Positions 51,940-60,787 of a DNA stretch of 64,000 bases are shown piece by piece. The translations under genes were made by a program, and so were the position numbers. This stretch comes from Synergistaceae bacterium (GTDB taxonomy: Bacteria > Synergistota > Synergistia > Synergistales > Aminobacteriaceae): the NCBI GenBank assembly GCA_018436725.1, contig JAHDKT010000029.1, positions 186,001-250,000 of the forward strand, given 5' to 3'. The stretch's first letter is position 1; every line of letters starts with the position of its first letter. Below the pieces are notes generated by a model, which did not search any database, was not told the DNA's origin, and was given only the letters and a program-made list of their open reading frames with translations.

Positions 51940-52953
51940 ATGAAAAAGCAGTGGAAACGTGGGCTGATGGTTTTTCTTGCAGCGGTTCTGGTCTTGGTCG
52001 CAGGGGCGGGCTTCGCCGCCGACTATCCGTCGAAGGGAATCACTCTGGTCGTCCCTTGGGGAGCGGGCGGCGTCACCGATGTAGCTGCCCGGGTGTTCGC
52101 TCCTCTTTTCGAGAAGTACATGGGGGTTCCCGTAGTCATCCTCAACCGCCCCGGGGCGTCCGGCGCCATAGGCACGGAATACGCCTACGCGCGGCCTGCC
52201 GACGGATATACCGTGCTCTTCTCCGCGGAGACTCCCGCCTCGTTCCGGATCATGGACGTGAGCAAGCTCTCCTTCCACGATTTCGAACCGATCATGCTGC
52301 TGAGTCATTCGGAGAAGATCGTCGCGGTCGCGCCCGAGTCTCCGTACAAGACCCTTGCCGATCTGGTGAAAGACATCCGCGCCCGCCCCGGGAAGGTGCG
52401 CTTCGCCTACAGCGGAGCGGGAGCGAGCGGCCACGTCCAGGGGCTTCTGATGATGCAGAAGGGGAACCTCGACTTCTCAAGCACTCCCTTCGGAGGCGGC
52501 AACAACGCACTGCTCGCTGTCCTCGGCGGTCAGGTCGATTTTACTTCGCCGAACATCGGGACTGTGAAGGACTACATCGCCTCGGGAAAACTCCGTGCGC
52601 TCGCGGTCTTCGACAGAAACAGAAGCGCCTATATGCCCGAGCTGCCTCCCATTACCGAGGCAATCCCGGAGATCGCTCCCTATCTGCCTCTCGATTACCC
52701 GAACTGTCTTGTTGTAAAGAAGGGAACACCTCCCGAAATCATCGCGAAGATAGCCGATGCGACATCGAAGGCCGTAGCGGATCCGAAGTGGAAGGAGTTC
52801 CTGGAGAACAACTGGTACGTCGGGCTGGATGCCGTCCGCGGACAGGACATGCTTACCTACTGGGATAAGTGGGCGTCCGTTGTGGGATGGGTGCTTCAGG
52901 ACGCAGGGGTGGCGAAGAAGAACCCCGAGGAGTTCAATATTCCCAGACCGTAA
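51940..52953 (+). CDS. tctC: Tripartite tricarboxylate transporter substrate-binding protein TctC
   Basis: 337-aa periplasmic receptor of the TctC/Bug family. Signal peptide ending GAGFAA; ATG 51940 lies 9 bp after GGGGGGGA, whereas ATG 51931 abuts it. Seen: YPSKGITLVVPWGAGGVTDVAARVFAPLFEKYMG, the Bug core with the carboxylate-binding loop, VVILNRPGASGAIGTEYAYARPADGYT and FSSTPFGGGNNALLAVLGGQVDFTSPN. A strong terminator-like stem separates it from tctB, likely raising the amount of binding protein over membrane subunits. Substrate unknown (carboxylates in general). Confidence 0.94.
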   Translation: MKKQWKRGLMVFLAAVLVLVAGAGFAADYPSKGITLVVPWGAGGVTDVAARVFAPLFEKYMGVPVVILNRPGASGAIGTEYAYARPADGYTVLFSAETPASFRIMDVSKLSFHDFEPIMLLSHSEKIVAVAPESPYKTLADLVKDIRARPGKVRFAYSGAGASGHVQGLLMMQKGNLDFSSTPFGGGNNALLAVLGGQVDFTSPNIGTVKDYIASGKLRALAVFDRNRSAYMPELPPITEAIPEIAPYLPLDYPNCLVVKKGTPPEIIAKIADATSKAVADPKWKEFLENNWYVGLDAVRGQDMLTYWDKWASVVGWVLQDAGVAKKNPEEFNIPRP

Positions 52954-52966
52954 CCGATCAATCATC

Positions 52967-53006
52967 AAGAGCCGCCCCTTCCCCGCAGGGGAGTGGCGGC
53001 TCTTTT
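52967..53006 (+). terminator. Intra-operon terminator/attenuator between tctC and tctB
   Basis: An 18-nt left arm (52967-52984) and its complement (52988-53005), with one unpaired base on the right, around GCA, followed by T4. Located after the tctC stop and 25 bp before the tctB start, so partial read-through would set the subunit ratio. Confidence 0.85.
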
Positions 53007-53030
53007 GCTTCAACGAAAGGATGGCTTCGT

Positions 53031-53489
53031 ATGAACACTTCTCCTTGGGCGTCGAATATGCGGCACAGCCTGTTTCTTTTCGCCCTTGCCGCGCTTTTCG
53101 GCCGGCAGGGCGCCTTCTCGCATGACGGTGGAGACTGGGCGCTTTCGCCCGCGCTCTTTCCCCTGCTCCTCTCCGGATCGCTCGCATTGCTCGCTTTCGC
53201 GCTGTTCGTGCAGGGGTGGCGGCGCCTCGGGACCGACCGGCATACGGCTTCTCCAGCGGCGGATGAGGGGCTTTCGACGGGAAGGGTTTTTTCCGTCTTC
53301 GCGCTCTGCATCGCGTATGCGTTGCTCCTTCCGTGGACAGGCTTCTTCCCGGCGACGGCCCTTTTTCTTGCTTTTTTTTCTTTCTTGGTCGGTGAGCGCC
53401 GTCCGTTGCCTATTCTGCTCATTTCGCTCCTTTCTCCTGCGGCGATATTCCTCATTTTTCGCCACGGTTTGAAAGTGTTGCTTCCGTAG
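53031..53489 (+). CDS. tctB: TctB-family small membrane subunit
   Basis: 152-aa four-helix small permease subunit (DUF1468/TctB) of the tripartite tricarboxylate transporter. Seen: SPALFPLLLSGSLALLAFALFVQGWRRL, the SPxxFP motif of the family, and AYALLLPWTGFFPATALFLAFFSFLVGERRP. ATG 53031 with GAAAGGA. tctA follows 11 bp after the stop. Function of this subunit is structural in known systems. Confidence 0.92.
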   Translation: MNTSPWASNMRHSLFLFALAALFGRQGAFSHDGGDWALSPALFPLLLSGSLALLAFALFVQGWRRLGTDRHTASPAADEGLSTGRVFSVFALCIAYALLLPWTGFFPATALFLAFFSFLVGERRPLPILLISLLSPAAIFLIFRHGLKVLLP

Positions 53490-53500
53490 GGGGGAGGGCA

Positions 53501-55015
53501 ATGGATCTCGTTCTCTCCGTCGTGTCGCAGATCGACGCGCTCTTCACGCTCTTCATCTTCATCGGAGCGGTCGCCGGACTCTTCGTGGGCGCTATACCCG
53601 GCCTTTCCGTCACCATGGCGACGGCGCTTCTCGTCTCCATCACGTATACCTGGAGCGTCAAAAACGCGCTTGCGGTGATTCTGGGCGTCTTCGTCTCCGG
53701 TGTGTACGCGGGCGCCGTCTCCGCGATCCTGATCAATATCCCCGGGGCTCCCTCTTCAGTGGTGACCACCCTCGACGGGTATCCGATGGCCCGAAAGGGG
53801 GAGGCGGCGCTCGCTCTCTGGGCGGCGACCTTCCACTCCTTCGTCGGCACGGTCTTCGGTTTCCTCGTCCTGATGTTCGTCGCCAAGCCGGTAACCAGCT
53901 TCGCGCTCACCTTTTCCGCGATGGATTACTTCCTGCTGGCGCTCTTCGGCCTGACCACGATCGGCACGCTCACGGCGAAGAACTACATCAAGGGGGGGAT
54001 TTGCGCCTTGCTGGGGCTGTTGCTGAGCATGATCGGAATCGACCCGTTCTCCGGCGGGGTTCGGCTGACATTCGGCTGGTTCGACCTCCAGGGCGGGATA
54101 CCGCTCATTGCCGCGCTCATCGGCCTCTTCGGATTCTCGGAAGTGCTCGATCAGGTGGCGAGAGGAGCGATGACCGCAATCGCGGCGGAGGCCGGGAAGA
54201 TGCGGTACTCTTTCCGGGAGATGGCCCGCTTCCTCCCGCTCTCCATCCGTTCCTCGATCATCGGCGTCTTCATCGGGGCGCTTCCCGGCGCCGGTGGTCC
54301 GGTGGCTTCAATTATCGCCTACGATTCGGCGCGGAAGAGCGTGAAAAACCCCAGCCGTCCCTTCGGCGAGGGAGCCGTGGAGGGGGTCGTCGCGAGCGAA
54401 GCGGCGAACAACGCCTGTATCGGCGGCGCGCTGATTCCGATGCTCACGTTGGCCGTCCCCGGAGACGCGGTGACGGCGGTTATCCTCGCCGCTTTTTACG
54501 TCCACGGGCTCCAGCCCGGACCGCTGCTCTTCGTTCGGACTCCGGAACTCTTCTCCATAGTGCTCGCCGGAGGATTCGTCGCCTCGGTCGCCATGCTGAT
54601 TCTCGGCATGACGGTGGTTCCGAGACTCTCCAGAATAGTCCTCGTCCCCAAGCGGATTCTGATGCCGCTGGTGACCGTGCTCTGCGTGGTAGGGACGTAC
54701 GCTGTGAACTCAAGCATGTTCGACGTGGGGTTAATGTTCTGCTTCGGTCTGGCGGGTTTCCTGATGCGCAGACGAGGATACCCCGCGGCGCCTCTTGTTT
54801 TGGGGTTGGTGCTCGGTGAGATGATGGACTCCAACCTCAGGCGGGCGATCAACATGGCGCTGGCGGGAGACAACTTCTTCCTCTCGCTTTTCGGCAGGCC
54901 GACGAGCGTGGTGCTGTCGATTCTGGTGATTTTCTCCGTTCTCGCCGCCGTGCCCGGAGTGAAGGAACGAGCTTTCGCCGTCTTCAGGCGTAGAGGCGGG
55001 GCCGAAAAGAGCTGA
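53501..55015 (+). CDS. tctA: TctA-family large membrane subunit
   Basis: 504-aa transport subunit with about 12 helices. Seen: FIGAVAGLFVGAIPGLSVTMATALLVSITYTW, the TctA signature, INIPGAPSSVVTTLDGYPMARKGEAALAL, GAVAGALPGAGGPVAS-like FIGALPGAGGPVASIIAYDSARK with the second signature, and AANNACIGGALIPMLTLAVPGD. The two GxxPGxx loops form the substrate site by analogy with TRAP/IT carriers. ATG 53501 follows GGGGGGAGGG. A bidirectional hairpin ends the operon. Confidence 0.95.
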   Translation: MDLVLSVVSQIDALFTLFIFIGAVAGLFVGAIPGLSVTMATALLVSITYTWSVKNALAVILGVFVSGVYAGAVSAILINIPGAPSSVVTTLDGYPMARKGEAALALWAATFHSFVGTVFGFLVLMFVAKPVTSFALTFSAMDYFLLALFGLTTIGTLTAKNYIKGGICALLGLLLSMIGIDPFSGGVRLTFGWFDLQGGIPLIAALIGLFGFSEVLDQVARGAMTAIAAEAGKMRYSFREMARFLPLSIRSSIIGVFIGALPGAGGPVASIIAYDSARKSVKNPSRPFGEGAVEGVVASEAANNACIGGALIPMLTLAVPGDAVTAVILAAFYVHGLQPGPLLFVRTPELFSIVLAGGFVASVAMLILGMTVVPRLSRIVLVPKRILMPLVTVLCVVGTYAVNSSMFDVGLMFCFGLAGFLMRRRGYPAAPLVLGLVLGEMMDSNLRRAINMALAGDNFFLSLFGRPTSVVLSILVIFSVLAAVPGVKERAFAVFRRRGGAEKS

Positions 55016-55023
55016 AGTTGACG

Positions 55024-55050
55024 AAGGGGAGGCGGATTCCGCCTCCCCTT
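55024..55050. terminator. Bidirectional terminator
   Basis: AAGGGGAGGCGGA (55024-55036) pairs exactly with TCCGCCTCCCCTT (55038-55050). It separates convergent tctA and the FAD oxidoreductase. Confidence 0.85.
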
Positions 55051-55054
55051 TGCA

Positions 55055-56347
55055 CTATTCCAGAATTGCGCCCTCGTCGATGAGCGTCTTTCGGAGCAGC
55101 TTTCCATCAAGCTCCTTCGGGAGAATCCCCGTTTCGATGCAGAGGCGCACCGCCGTGCCGGCAGCCTGGCCGATCGCCATGCACGGCCCCATCACTCTTG
55201 TGGAGGCGTATGCCATCGACGATACGGAGATGTTCCTCCCGGCCGCCAGGACGTTCTCCAGGCCGTTCGGGAGCAGGCACCGGTACGGGATGGAGTAGTC
55301 CTTGTCGCTCCACAGGTAGACCAGCTTGTTCTGTTCGTAGTCGTGATACTCCATAGGCCAAGAACCCAAAGAGATTTCGTCGTCGAAACGACGTCCTTCC
55401 GTAATGTCCTCCTCGGAAAGAACGTATGCGCCCCTGATTCGCGACGCTTCGCGGACGCCCAAAGATGGAGCGATGGAGGAGAGAATCGCGTTTTCAAATC
55501 CGGGGACGTATTTTCTGAAAAAGCGTGCGTTCTCCAGCGCTTTTTCCCGTCCTTCGACCAACCCGCGCGTCACATCCTCCGGGAGCGACATATCGGCTTT
55601 CACCCAGTTCGCGTTGACGATGGCCGAGCTGTTCCCCGGGAGCACGGTGAGGACGCCGTTGCCGCGTTCCCCGGTCACGTCGCCGTTCAGCCGGGCTTCC
55701 GCGAGCAGCTCGCGTATCTGTTCCTTCGTCACCAGGCGCGCTCTGTCGCCGTCGACGCAGTCCATACGGAAGACCATGGTCGCGGCCTGAAGCTTACCTT
55801 CTACTCCTCCGGAGACCGCCGATGCGGGGTCCGCCATTTTTGCGAGCAGCGCGCCTCCGGAGGCGTCGACGGCAAGACGTGGGAGAATCGCACAGCGCGC
55901 CCCCGATTCAGTATTGACGACCTCGACGGAATGAAGCGATCTCCCGGAGAAGGAGGCGTCGATGACGCAGGTCGAGAGCATCAACTGGACTCCGTGGCGT
56001 TGCATAAGGGCGTCGAGGGCGCATGCAAGCAGCTCGGGGTCGCAGGTGTCGTTTCTGTGGGTGTCCCTGTCCACTCCTTCCGCTATGCCGCCGTACCGGA
56101 GAAGCTCCTTGGCGAGGATATCGCGAAAACCGCCGATGATTTTCCGCCTGCCGGGAAGCGACGAGTAACAGCCGCAGAGTGTACTCACCAGACCGTTGGT
56201 CGCCGTGCCTCCGAGTCTGCCGCTCTTCTCCGCCAGGATGACCGCCGCTCCCTCTCTGGCCGCGGCGAGGGCTGCGGCGGCTCCTGCCACGCCGCCTCCC
56301 AGTATCAGTATGTCGCAGATAATACTATTGACAAGATGTCGTTTCAT
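55055..56347 (-). CDS. FAD-dependent oxidoreductase (FAD_oxidored family)
   Basis: 430-aa flavoprotein. N-terminal dinucleotide fold CDILILGGGVAGAAAALAAAREGAAVILAEKSGRLGGTATNGLV (residues 11-53), C-terminal FAD loop SIPYRCLLPNGLENVLAAGRNISVSSMAYASTRVMGPCMAIGQAAGTAVRL. The pattern is that of the FAD-dependent oxidoreductase family with a BaiN/fumarate-reductase-like fold, found beside tricarboxylate transporters. ATG 56347 follows GAGGAGG. It is convergent with tctCBA, and may act on the imported acid; this is context inference only. Substrate unknown. Confidence 0.88.
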   Translation of the reverse strand: MKRHLVNSIICDILILGGGVAGAAAALAAAREGAAVILAEKSGRLGGTATNGLVSTLCGCYSSLPGRRKIIGGFRDILAKELLRYGGIAEGVDRDTHRNDTCDPELLACALDALMQRHGVQLMLSTCVIDASFSGRSLHSVEVVNTESGARCAILPRLAVDASGGALLAKMADPASAVSGGVEGKLQAATMVFRMDCVDGDRARLVTKEQIRELLAEARLNGDVTGERGNGVLTVLPGNSSAIVNANWVKADMSLPEDVTRGLVEGREKALENARFFRKYVPGFENAILSSIAPSLGVREASRIRGAYVLSEEDITEGRRFDDEISLGSWPMEYHDYEQNKLVYLWSDKDYSIPYRCLLPNGLENVLAAGRNISVSSMAYASTRVMGPCMAIGQAAGTAVRLCIETGILPKELDGKLLRKTLIDEGAILE

Positions 56348-56531
56348 CGTGTCCTCCTCTTCATTCCGCACCCGAGCGTCTTTGCTGCCCGTACAGATTT
56401 TAAATCGTGTGAAACATTGTAAGGGGACTGCGGAAACGAAGCAATCTGCGACGCACTTTTTCTCGGATAATCAGATGAATTGTTTTATTGTTTCCCCCTT
56501 TGTGATAGTATTGTTCACCGAGGTGATATAT

Positions 56532-58631
56532 GTGTACGAAAATCCCCGCGAGGCCGTTCGGATACATCTTCAGGACCGTGCTCGGCTTGTTTCGGATCCG
56601 CATGTACGGAACGAATTGCTCGGCCTCGTCTTCGAGAACGCCTCCGACGCTATGCTCGTCCTCTTCGACGGACGTTTCGTCGAGTGCAACAAAGCTGCCG
56701 TGGAGTTAATGGGTCTGGAGTCCAAGGAAGGTATTCTCGGGAAGACTCCGGCGGACTTCTCTCCCTTTCTTCAACCGGACGAGAGTGTTTCCGAGGAGAA
56801 GGCGCGCTCGATGCTCCAGATCGCCGCCCGCTCCGGGAGCGTTTCTTTTGAATGGCTTCATACGAAGAAAAACGGCGCTACCTTGCGGGTCGAGGTGCGA
56901 ATATTGCACATAATCTTCAAAAGTAAAGATTGTTTCCTTGTTTTCTGGAAAGATACAACATCATTGCGAGTTCTTGAGAATCGTCTTTCGAGCCTTTCGG
57001 AAAATCTGCCGGGAATGCTCTTTCAGGTGCGTGTTTTCTCGAACGGGGAGAGCAGTATCTCCTATCTCGGAGGGAAGATTCCGTTTCTTTTCGGGTATTC
57101 TGCCGGCGACTTCCCGATGCCGCTTGAGAGGTTTTTTTGGGGTGTTCATTCCGATGATCTGCCACTCATTCTGCGCACCGTAGGGGAGGCGCGCGCCGGC
57201 CAAAGACACTGGCAGTGCGAGTATCGTCTATGCCTTCCGGATGGGCGCATTCTTTGGGTCGAGGGGAATGCCTTTCCCGTGCGCGATATCGACGGCAGCG
57301 TCGTTTGGCATGGCTATCTTGCCGATATAACGCAACGCAAAGATCTTGAAGAGCAGGTGAAGGAACAGCTTCATTTACAAGAGCAGATATTCGATCTGAT
57401 TCCGGTTCCTCTGGTGCTCAAAGACGGAAATTCGCGTTTTCTTCAAGTAAATTTGGCGTTCGCCGACTTTTTGAACCTTCCGAAGGAGAGTATCCTCGGA
57501 AAAGGACCGTACGAGGTGTTTCCCCCAGAGCTTGCGTCTATGGTCTTCGACGAAGACCGCGAGCTTCTTCGCTCCGGGATGCCGCGGATGGACCTTGAAC
57601 GGAAGGTAAAAGACGGTCGGGGACGGAATATGTGGTTGAAGTCCTATAAAGCCCCCATATTCAACAACAGCGGGGCGATTGTCGGTATCGTAGGCGGAAA
57701 TATGGATATCACTGCGGTGAAAGACGCCGAAGCGGCTCTCAGGGAGAGCGAGGAGCGTTGGAAATTCGCGCTTGAAGGCGCGGGAGACGGAGTCTGGGAC
57801 TGGAATCTGAAAACGGGAGACGTCTTCTATTCGAATCAGCTGAAGGCCATGCTCGGGTATAGAGAAGAGGATATCTCAAACCGCTTCGAGGAGTGGGAAC
57901 GCCTGCTTCACCCCGAAGACTCAAGGAAATTCAAACGGGCGATCGACCTTGTTCTGTTGGGGGAAACTGTCGCTTTTACCTGCGAATTTCGCATGCTTAC
58001 CAAAGATGGAAACTGGAGATGGATTTTAGCCAGAGGAAAGGCAGTCGAGGTAGATGCGTCGAATGTTCCGACGAGGATAATCGGAACGAATTCGGATATC
58101 ACCGAAAGGAAATGGTCCGAGGCGCTGATTCACCATCAGGCGACGCACGACATGCTGACGAATCTGCCGAACAGGCCGCTCTTCAATGACCGTCTTACGC
58201 TTGCTATGGCGGAAGCCCAACGTTCAGGCAAGAAGCTCGCAGTGATCTTTTTGGATCTGGATAACTTTAAAAATGTGAACGATATGATGGGGCACGTGGT
58301 GGGCGATCAGCTTCTTCTTCAGGCTGCGGAGCGGATCAGGGGTGAAGTACGCGATATGGACACGGTCGCGCGTATGGGAGGAGACGAATTCACCTTCCTG
58401 ATACCGCTTCTTACGGACAGGAGCGAGGCGGAAGATATTGCCCGAAGAGTCTCGAATGTACTCTCGGCTCCGTTTATTGTGGAGGGGACGCAGTTCAACA
58501 TTTCCGGGAGCATGGGAATCGCGCTCTTCCCGGATGACGGGACCGACGACCTTGCGCTTATGAAACACGCCGATATGGCTATGTACGAAGCGAAAAAAGC
58601 GGGAAAGAATACTTGGCGCTTCTGGAGCTGA
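56532..58631 (+). CDS. PAS-domain diguanylate cyclase (GGDEF)
   Basis: 699-aa cytosolic signalling protein making cyclic di-GMP. About four PAS domains: 30-140 (FENASDAMLVLFDGRFVECNKAA), 155-285 (DITQRKDLEEQ at its end), 290-410 (FDLIPVPLVLKDGNSRFLQVN) and 410-535 (EERWKFALEGAGDGVWDWNL). A GGDEF domain follows at about 540-697 with DLDNFKNVNDMMGH and an intact MGGDEF near 615, preceded by RDMD, which fits the RxxD inhibitory site. No EAL domain or membrane helix. GTG 56532 follows GAGGTGA. PAS ligands are unknown. Confidence 0.95.
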   Translation: MYENPREAVRIHLQDRARLVSDPHVRNELLGLVFENASDAMLVLFDGRFVECNKAAVELMGLESKEGILGKTPADFSPFLQPDESVSEEKARSMLQIAARSGSVSFEWLHTKKNGATLRVEVRILHIIFKSKDCFLVFWKDTTSLRVLENRLSSLSENLPGMLFQVRVFSNGESSISYLGGKIPFLFGYSAGDFPMPLERFFWGVHSDDLPLILRTVGEARAGQRHWQCEYRLCLPDGRILWVEGNAFPVRDIDGSVVWHGYLADITQRKDLEEQVKEQLHLQEQIFDLIPVPLVLKDGNSRFLQVNLAFADFLNLPKESILGKGPYEVFPPELASMVFDEDRELLRSGMPRMDLERKVKDGRGRNMWLKSYKAPIFNNSGAIVGIVGGNMDITAVKDAEAALRESEERWKFALEGAGDGVWDWNLKTGDVFYSNQLKAMLGYREEDISNRFEEWERLLHPEDSRKFKRAIDLVLLGETVAFTCEFRMLTKDGNWRWILARGKAVEVDASNVPTRIIGTNSDITERKWSEALIHHQATHDMLTNLPNRPLFNDRLTLAMAEAQRSGKKLAVIFLDLDNFKNVNDMMGHVVGDQLLLQAAERIRGEVRDMDTVARMGGDEFTFLIPLLTDRSEAEDIARRVSNVLSAPFIVEGTQFNISGSMGIALFPDDGTDDLALMKHADMAMYEAKKAGKNTWRFWS

Positions 58632-58674
58632 CTATTCTCCCGTTTGCCGGTTCTACACGAAAGGAGAAGAGATA

Positions 58675-59826
58675 ATGTTTTCACCGTTCAGTTATGAAAT
58701 GCCTACAAGGGTGGAATTCGGACGCGGAGCTGCGATGAAAACAGCCGACGAAGTACGCCGGCTGGGATGCTCCAGGGTGTTGCTTCTTTCGGACGGCGGC
58801 GTGAAAGGCGCGGGACTGCTCGACGGGGTGCGGAAAACGCTGGACTCCGCCTCCGTTCCGTGCGAACTCTTCCTCGACATCGAGCCGAACCCGAAGGATC
58901 GCAACGTCGAGGCCGCCGCCGAGGCCGCCCGAACTTTCGGTGCGGACTGCCTCGTTGCAGTTGGAGGGGGCAGCCCTATCGACTGCGCCAAGGCGACCGC
59001 GATCGTGGCGGCCGCGGGAGGGAGGGCGCGGGATTATGAAGGGCGCTTTAAAAGCGATATTCCGCCGCTCCCGATCATCGCGATTCCGACCACGGCCGGC
59101 ACGGCGAGCGAGTTGACGTTCGGCGCCGTCATTACGGACACCGAGGCGAAGTTCAAGTTTACTGTAAAGAGCACGCAGCTCGCTCCGAAGGTCGCGCTCG
59201 CCGATCCTGAGATGACGGCCACCATGCCGAAGAATCTGACCGCCTTTACCGGCATGGACGCTCTCGTCCACGCTATAGAGGCCTACACATGCCGCGTCGC
59301 CACGCCGTTCTCCGACGCCCCGGCGATCACGGCGATGGAACTCATCGGCAAATACCTGCGGAGGGCTTGGAGAGACGGCGGCGATATGGAAGCGCGAGAA
59401 GGGATGCTCCTGGGGAGTCTTCTTGCAGGCATAGCGTTCAGCCACTCCGACGTCGCCGCAGTACACTGCCTTGCGGAGGCCCTCGGGGCTATGTACGACG
59501 CGCCGCACGGCGCCTGCAATTCGATCGCTCTGCCCGCGATCATGGAGTTCTCCATGGATGCGTGCGTGGAACGCTACGCCCGTGTCGCCTCCTGTCTCGG
59601 ACTCTCCTTCTCCACGCCGGAGGAGGGCGCGAAGAAGGCGGTGGAGGAAGTCAAACAGATGGCGCGCGATCTTGAACTGCCTTCGATCTCCGTCTTCGGC
59701 GTCAGAGAAGAAGACTTCGAGGAGATCGCGGCGAAGTCGGAGGCGAACTCGTCGAACCCCGACAATCCTAAGGTTCTTTCGAAAGCCGATTACGTCCATA
59801 TCCTCCGAAAACTTACCTCCGAGTAG
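58675..59826 (+). CDS. Iron-containing alcohol dehydrogenase
   Basis: 383-aa NAD(P)-dependent group III alcohol dehydrogenase. NAD-binding GGGSPIDCAKA (97-107), PTTAGTASE (138-146) and metal ligands Asp195, His199, His264 and His278 (MDALVHAIEAY; AVHCLAEALGAMYDAPHG). ATG 58675 follows AAAGGAG. It stands between the diguanylate cyclase, 43 bp upstream and on the same strand, and a strong terminator. Likely reduces an aldehyde from amino-acid fermentation; substrate unassignable. Confidence 0.94.
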   Translation: MFSPFSYEMPTRVEFGRGAAMKTADEVRRLGCSRVLLLSDGGVKGAGLLDGVRKTLDSASVPCELFLDIEPNPKDRNVEAAAEAARTFGADCLVAVGGGSPIDCAKATAIVAAAGGRARDYEGRFKSDIPPLPIIAIPTTAGTASELTFGAVITDTEAKFKFTVKSTQLAPKVALADPEMTATMPKNLTAFTGMDALVHAIEAYTCRVATPFSDAPAITAMELIGKYLRRAWRDGGDMEAREGMLLGSLLAGIAFSHSDVAAVHCLAEALGAMYDAPHGACNSIALPAIMEFSMDACVERYARVASCLGLSFSTPEEGAKKAVEEVKQMARDLELPSISVFGVREEDFEEIAAKSEANSSNPDNPKVLSKADYVHILRKLTSE

Positions 59827-59868
59827 ATTCCGGGACGAAAACAGGTTGTCCGGTATTTCTCCCGGTTG

Positions 59869-59897
59869 AGCAAGGGGAGCCGCAGGCTCCCCTTGCT
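59869..59897. terminator. Bidirectional terminator
   Basis: AGCAAGGGGAGCC (59869-59881) and GGCTCCCCTTGCT (59885-59897) pair perfectly around a 3-nt loop. It separates convergent genes. No T tract. Confidence 0.75.
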
Positions 59898-59935
59898 GTG
59901 TACTCCCTATGTGGTATCTTCATTTCGGGGCGGCG

Positions 59936-60787
59936 TTACCTCTTTGGCGGTTCCCATCGCTTCGCCATGTTCTGGGTGAGGCGGTCGATGACGATGGCGA
60001 GGAAAACCACGCTGATTCCCGCCTCGAAACCGCGTCCGATGTCGATGCGGTTGATCGAGAGCAGCACTTCCTGTCCCAGTCCGCGCGCGCCGATCATCGA
60101 CGAGATGACCACCATGGCGAGCGCCATCATCGTCGTCTGGTTCACGCCGGCGAGAATGCTCGGCATGGCGAGCGGAAGCCGGACTTCCTTGATCAGCTGC
60201 CAGCGAGTTGCGCCGTAGGCCAGCGCGGCTTCCTCGACCGGTTTCGGCACCTGATTGAGTCCGAGAGCGGTAAGGCGGATCACGGGGGGCAGCGCGTAGA
60301 TAAGGGTGGCGAGGACTGCCGGAACCCTCCCGAGACCGAAGAGCATCATCGCCGGAATAAGGTAGACGAAGCTCGGCATGGTCTGCATTCCGTCGAGAAT
60401 CGGACGGAGAATCGTCGCGACGATGCGCACCTCCGCCATGAGCACGCCGACGGGAAGACCGATGATCAAGGCCATCAGCACTGCGGTGATGATGATGGAA
60501 AGGCTTTCCAGCGCCATCCCCCACAGGCCGAACATCCCGATGAGGAAGGGAAGCGCCGCCAGGATGATCGAGGCGACGACCTTTTTCGAGGAATACCATG
60601 AAAGCAGCGCGACCCCGAGAATATACCCCCACCAGGGGATGATGTTCAGAATCTCGTTGACGGTGAGAAGAAAAGCGAGTATCCCGGCGGAGATGGAGTC
60701 GAAAAGAGGAGCGTAGGCCGCGATCAGGTCGTTGATGAACCTGTTGACCGCAGGCGCGATATGCACTTGAAACGCTTCAGGAAACAT
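59936..60787 (-). CDS. Glycine betaine/proline-type ABC permease (ProW-like)
   Basis: 283-aa inner-membrane permease. The binding-protein-dependent transport signature is clear: EAALAYGATRWQLIKEVRLPLAMPSILAGVNQTTMMALAMVVISSMIGARGLG (coupling EAA loop), with GMQTMPSFVYLIPAMMLFGLGRVPAVLATLIYALPPVIRLTALGLNQVP, typical of ProW/OpuAB. ATG 60787 overlaps the ATPase gene end by 11 bp. Third gene of the SBP-ATPase-permease operon. Confidence 0.94.
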   Translation of the reverse strand: MFPEAFQVHIAPAVNRFINDLIAAYAPLFDSISAGILAFLLTVNEILNIIPWWGYILGVALLSWYSSKKVVASIILAALPFLIGMFGLWGMALESLSIIITAVLMALIIGLPVGVLMAEVRIVATILRPILDGMQTMPSFVYLIPAMMLFGLGRVPAVLATLIYALPPVIRLTALGLNQVPKPVEEAALAYGATRWQLIKEVRLPLAMPSILAGVNQTTMMALAMVVISSMIGARGLGQEVLLSINRIDIGRGFEAGISVVFLAIVIDRLTQNMAKRWEPPKR

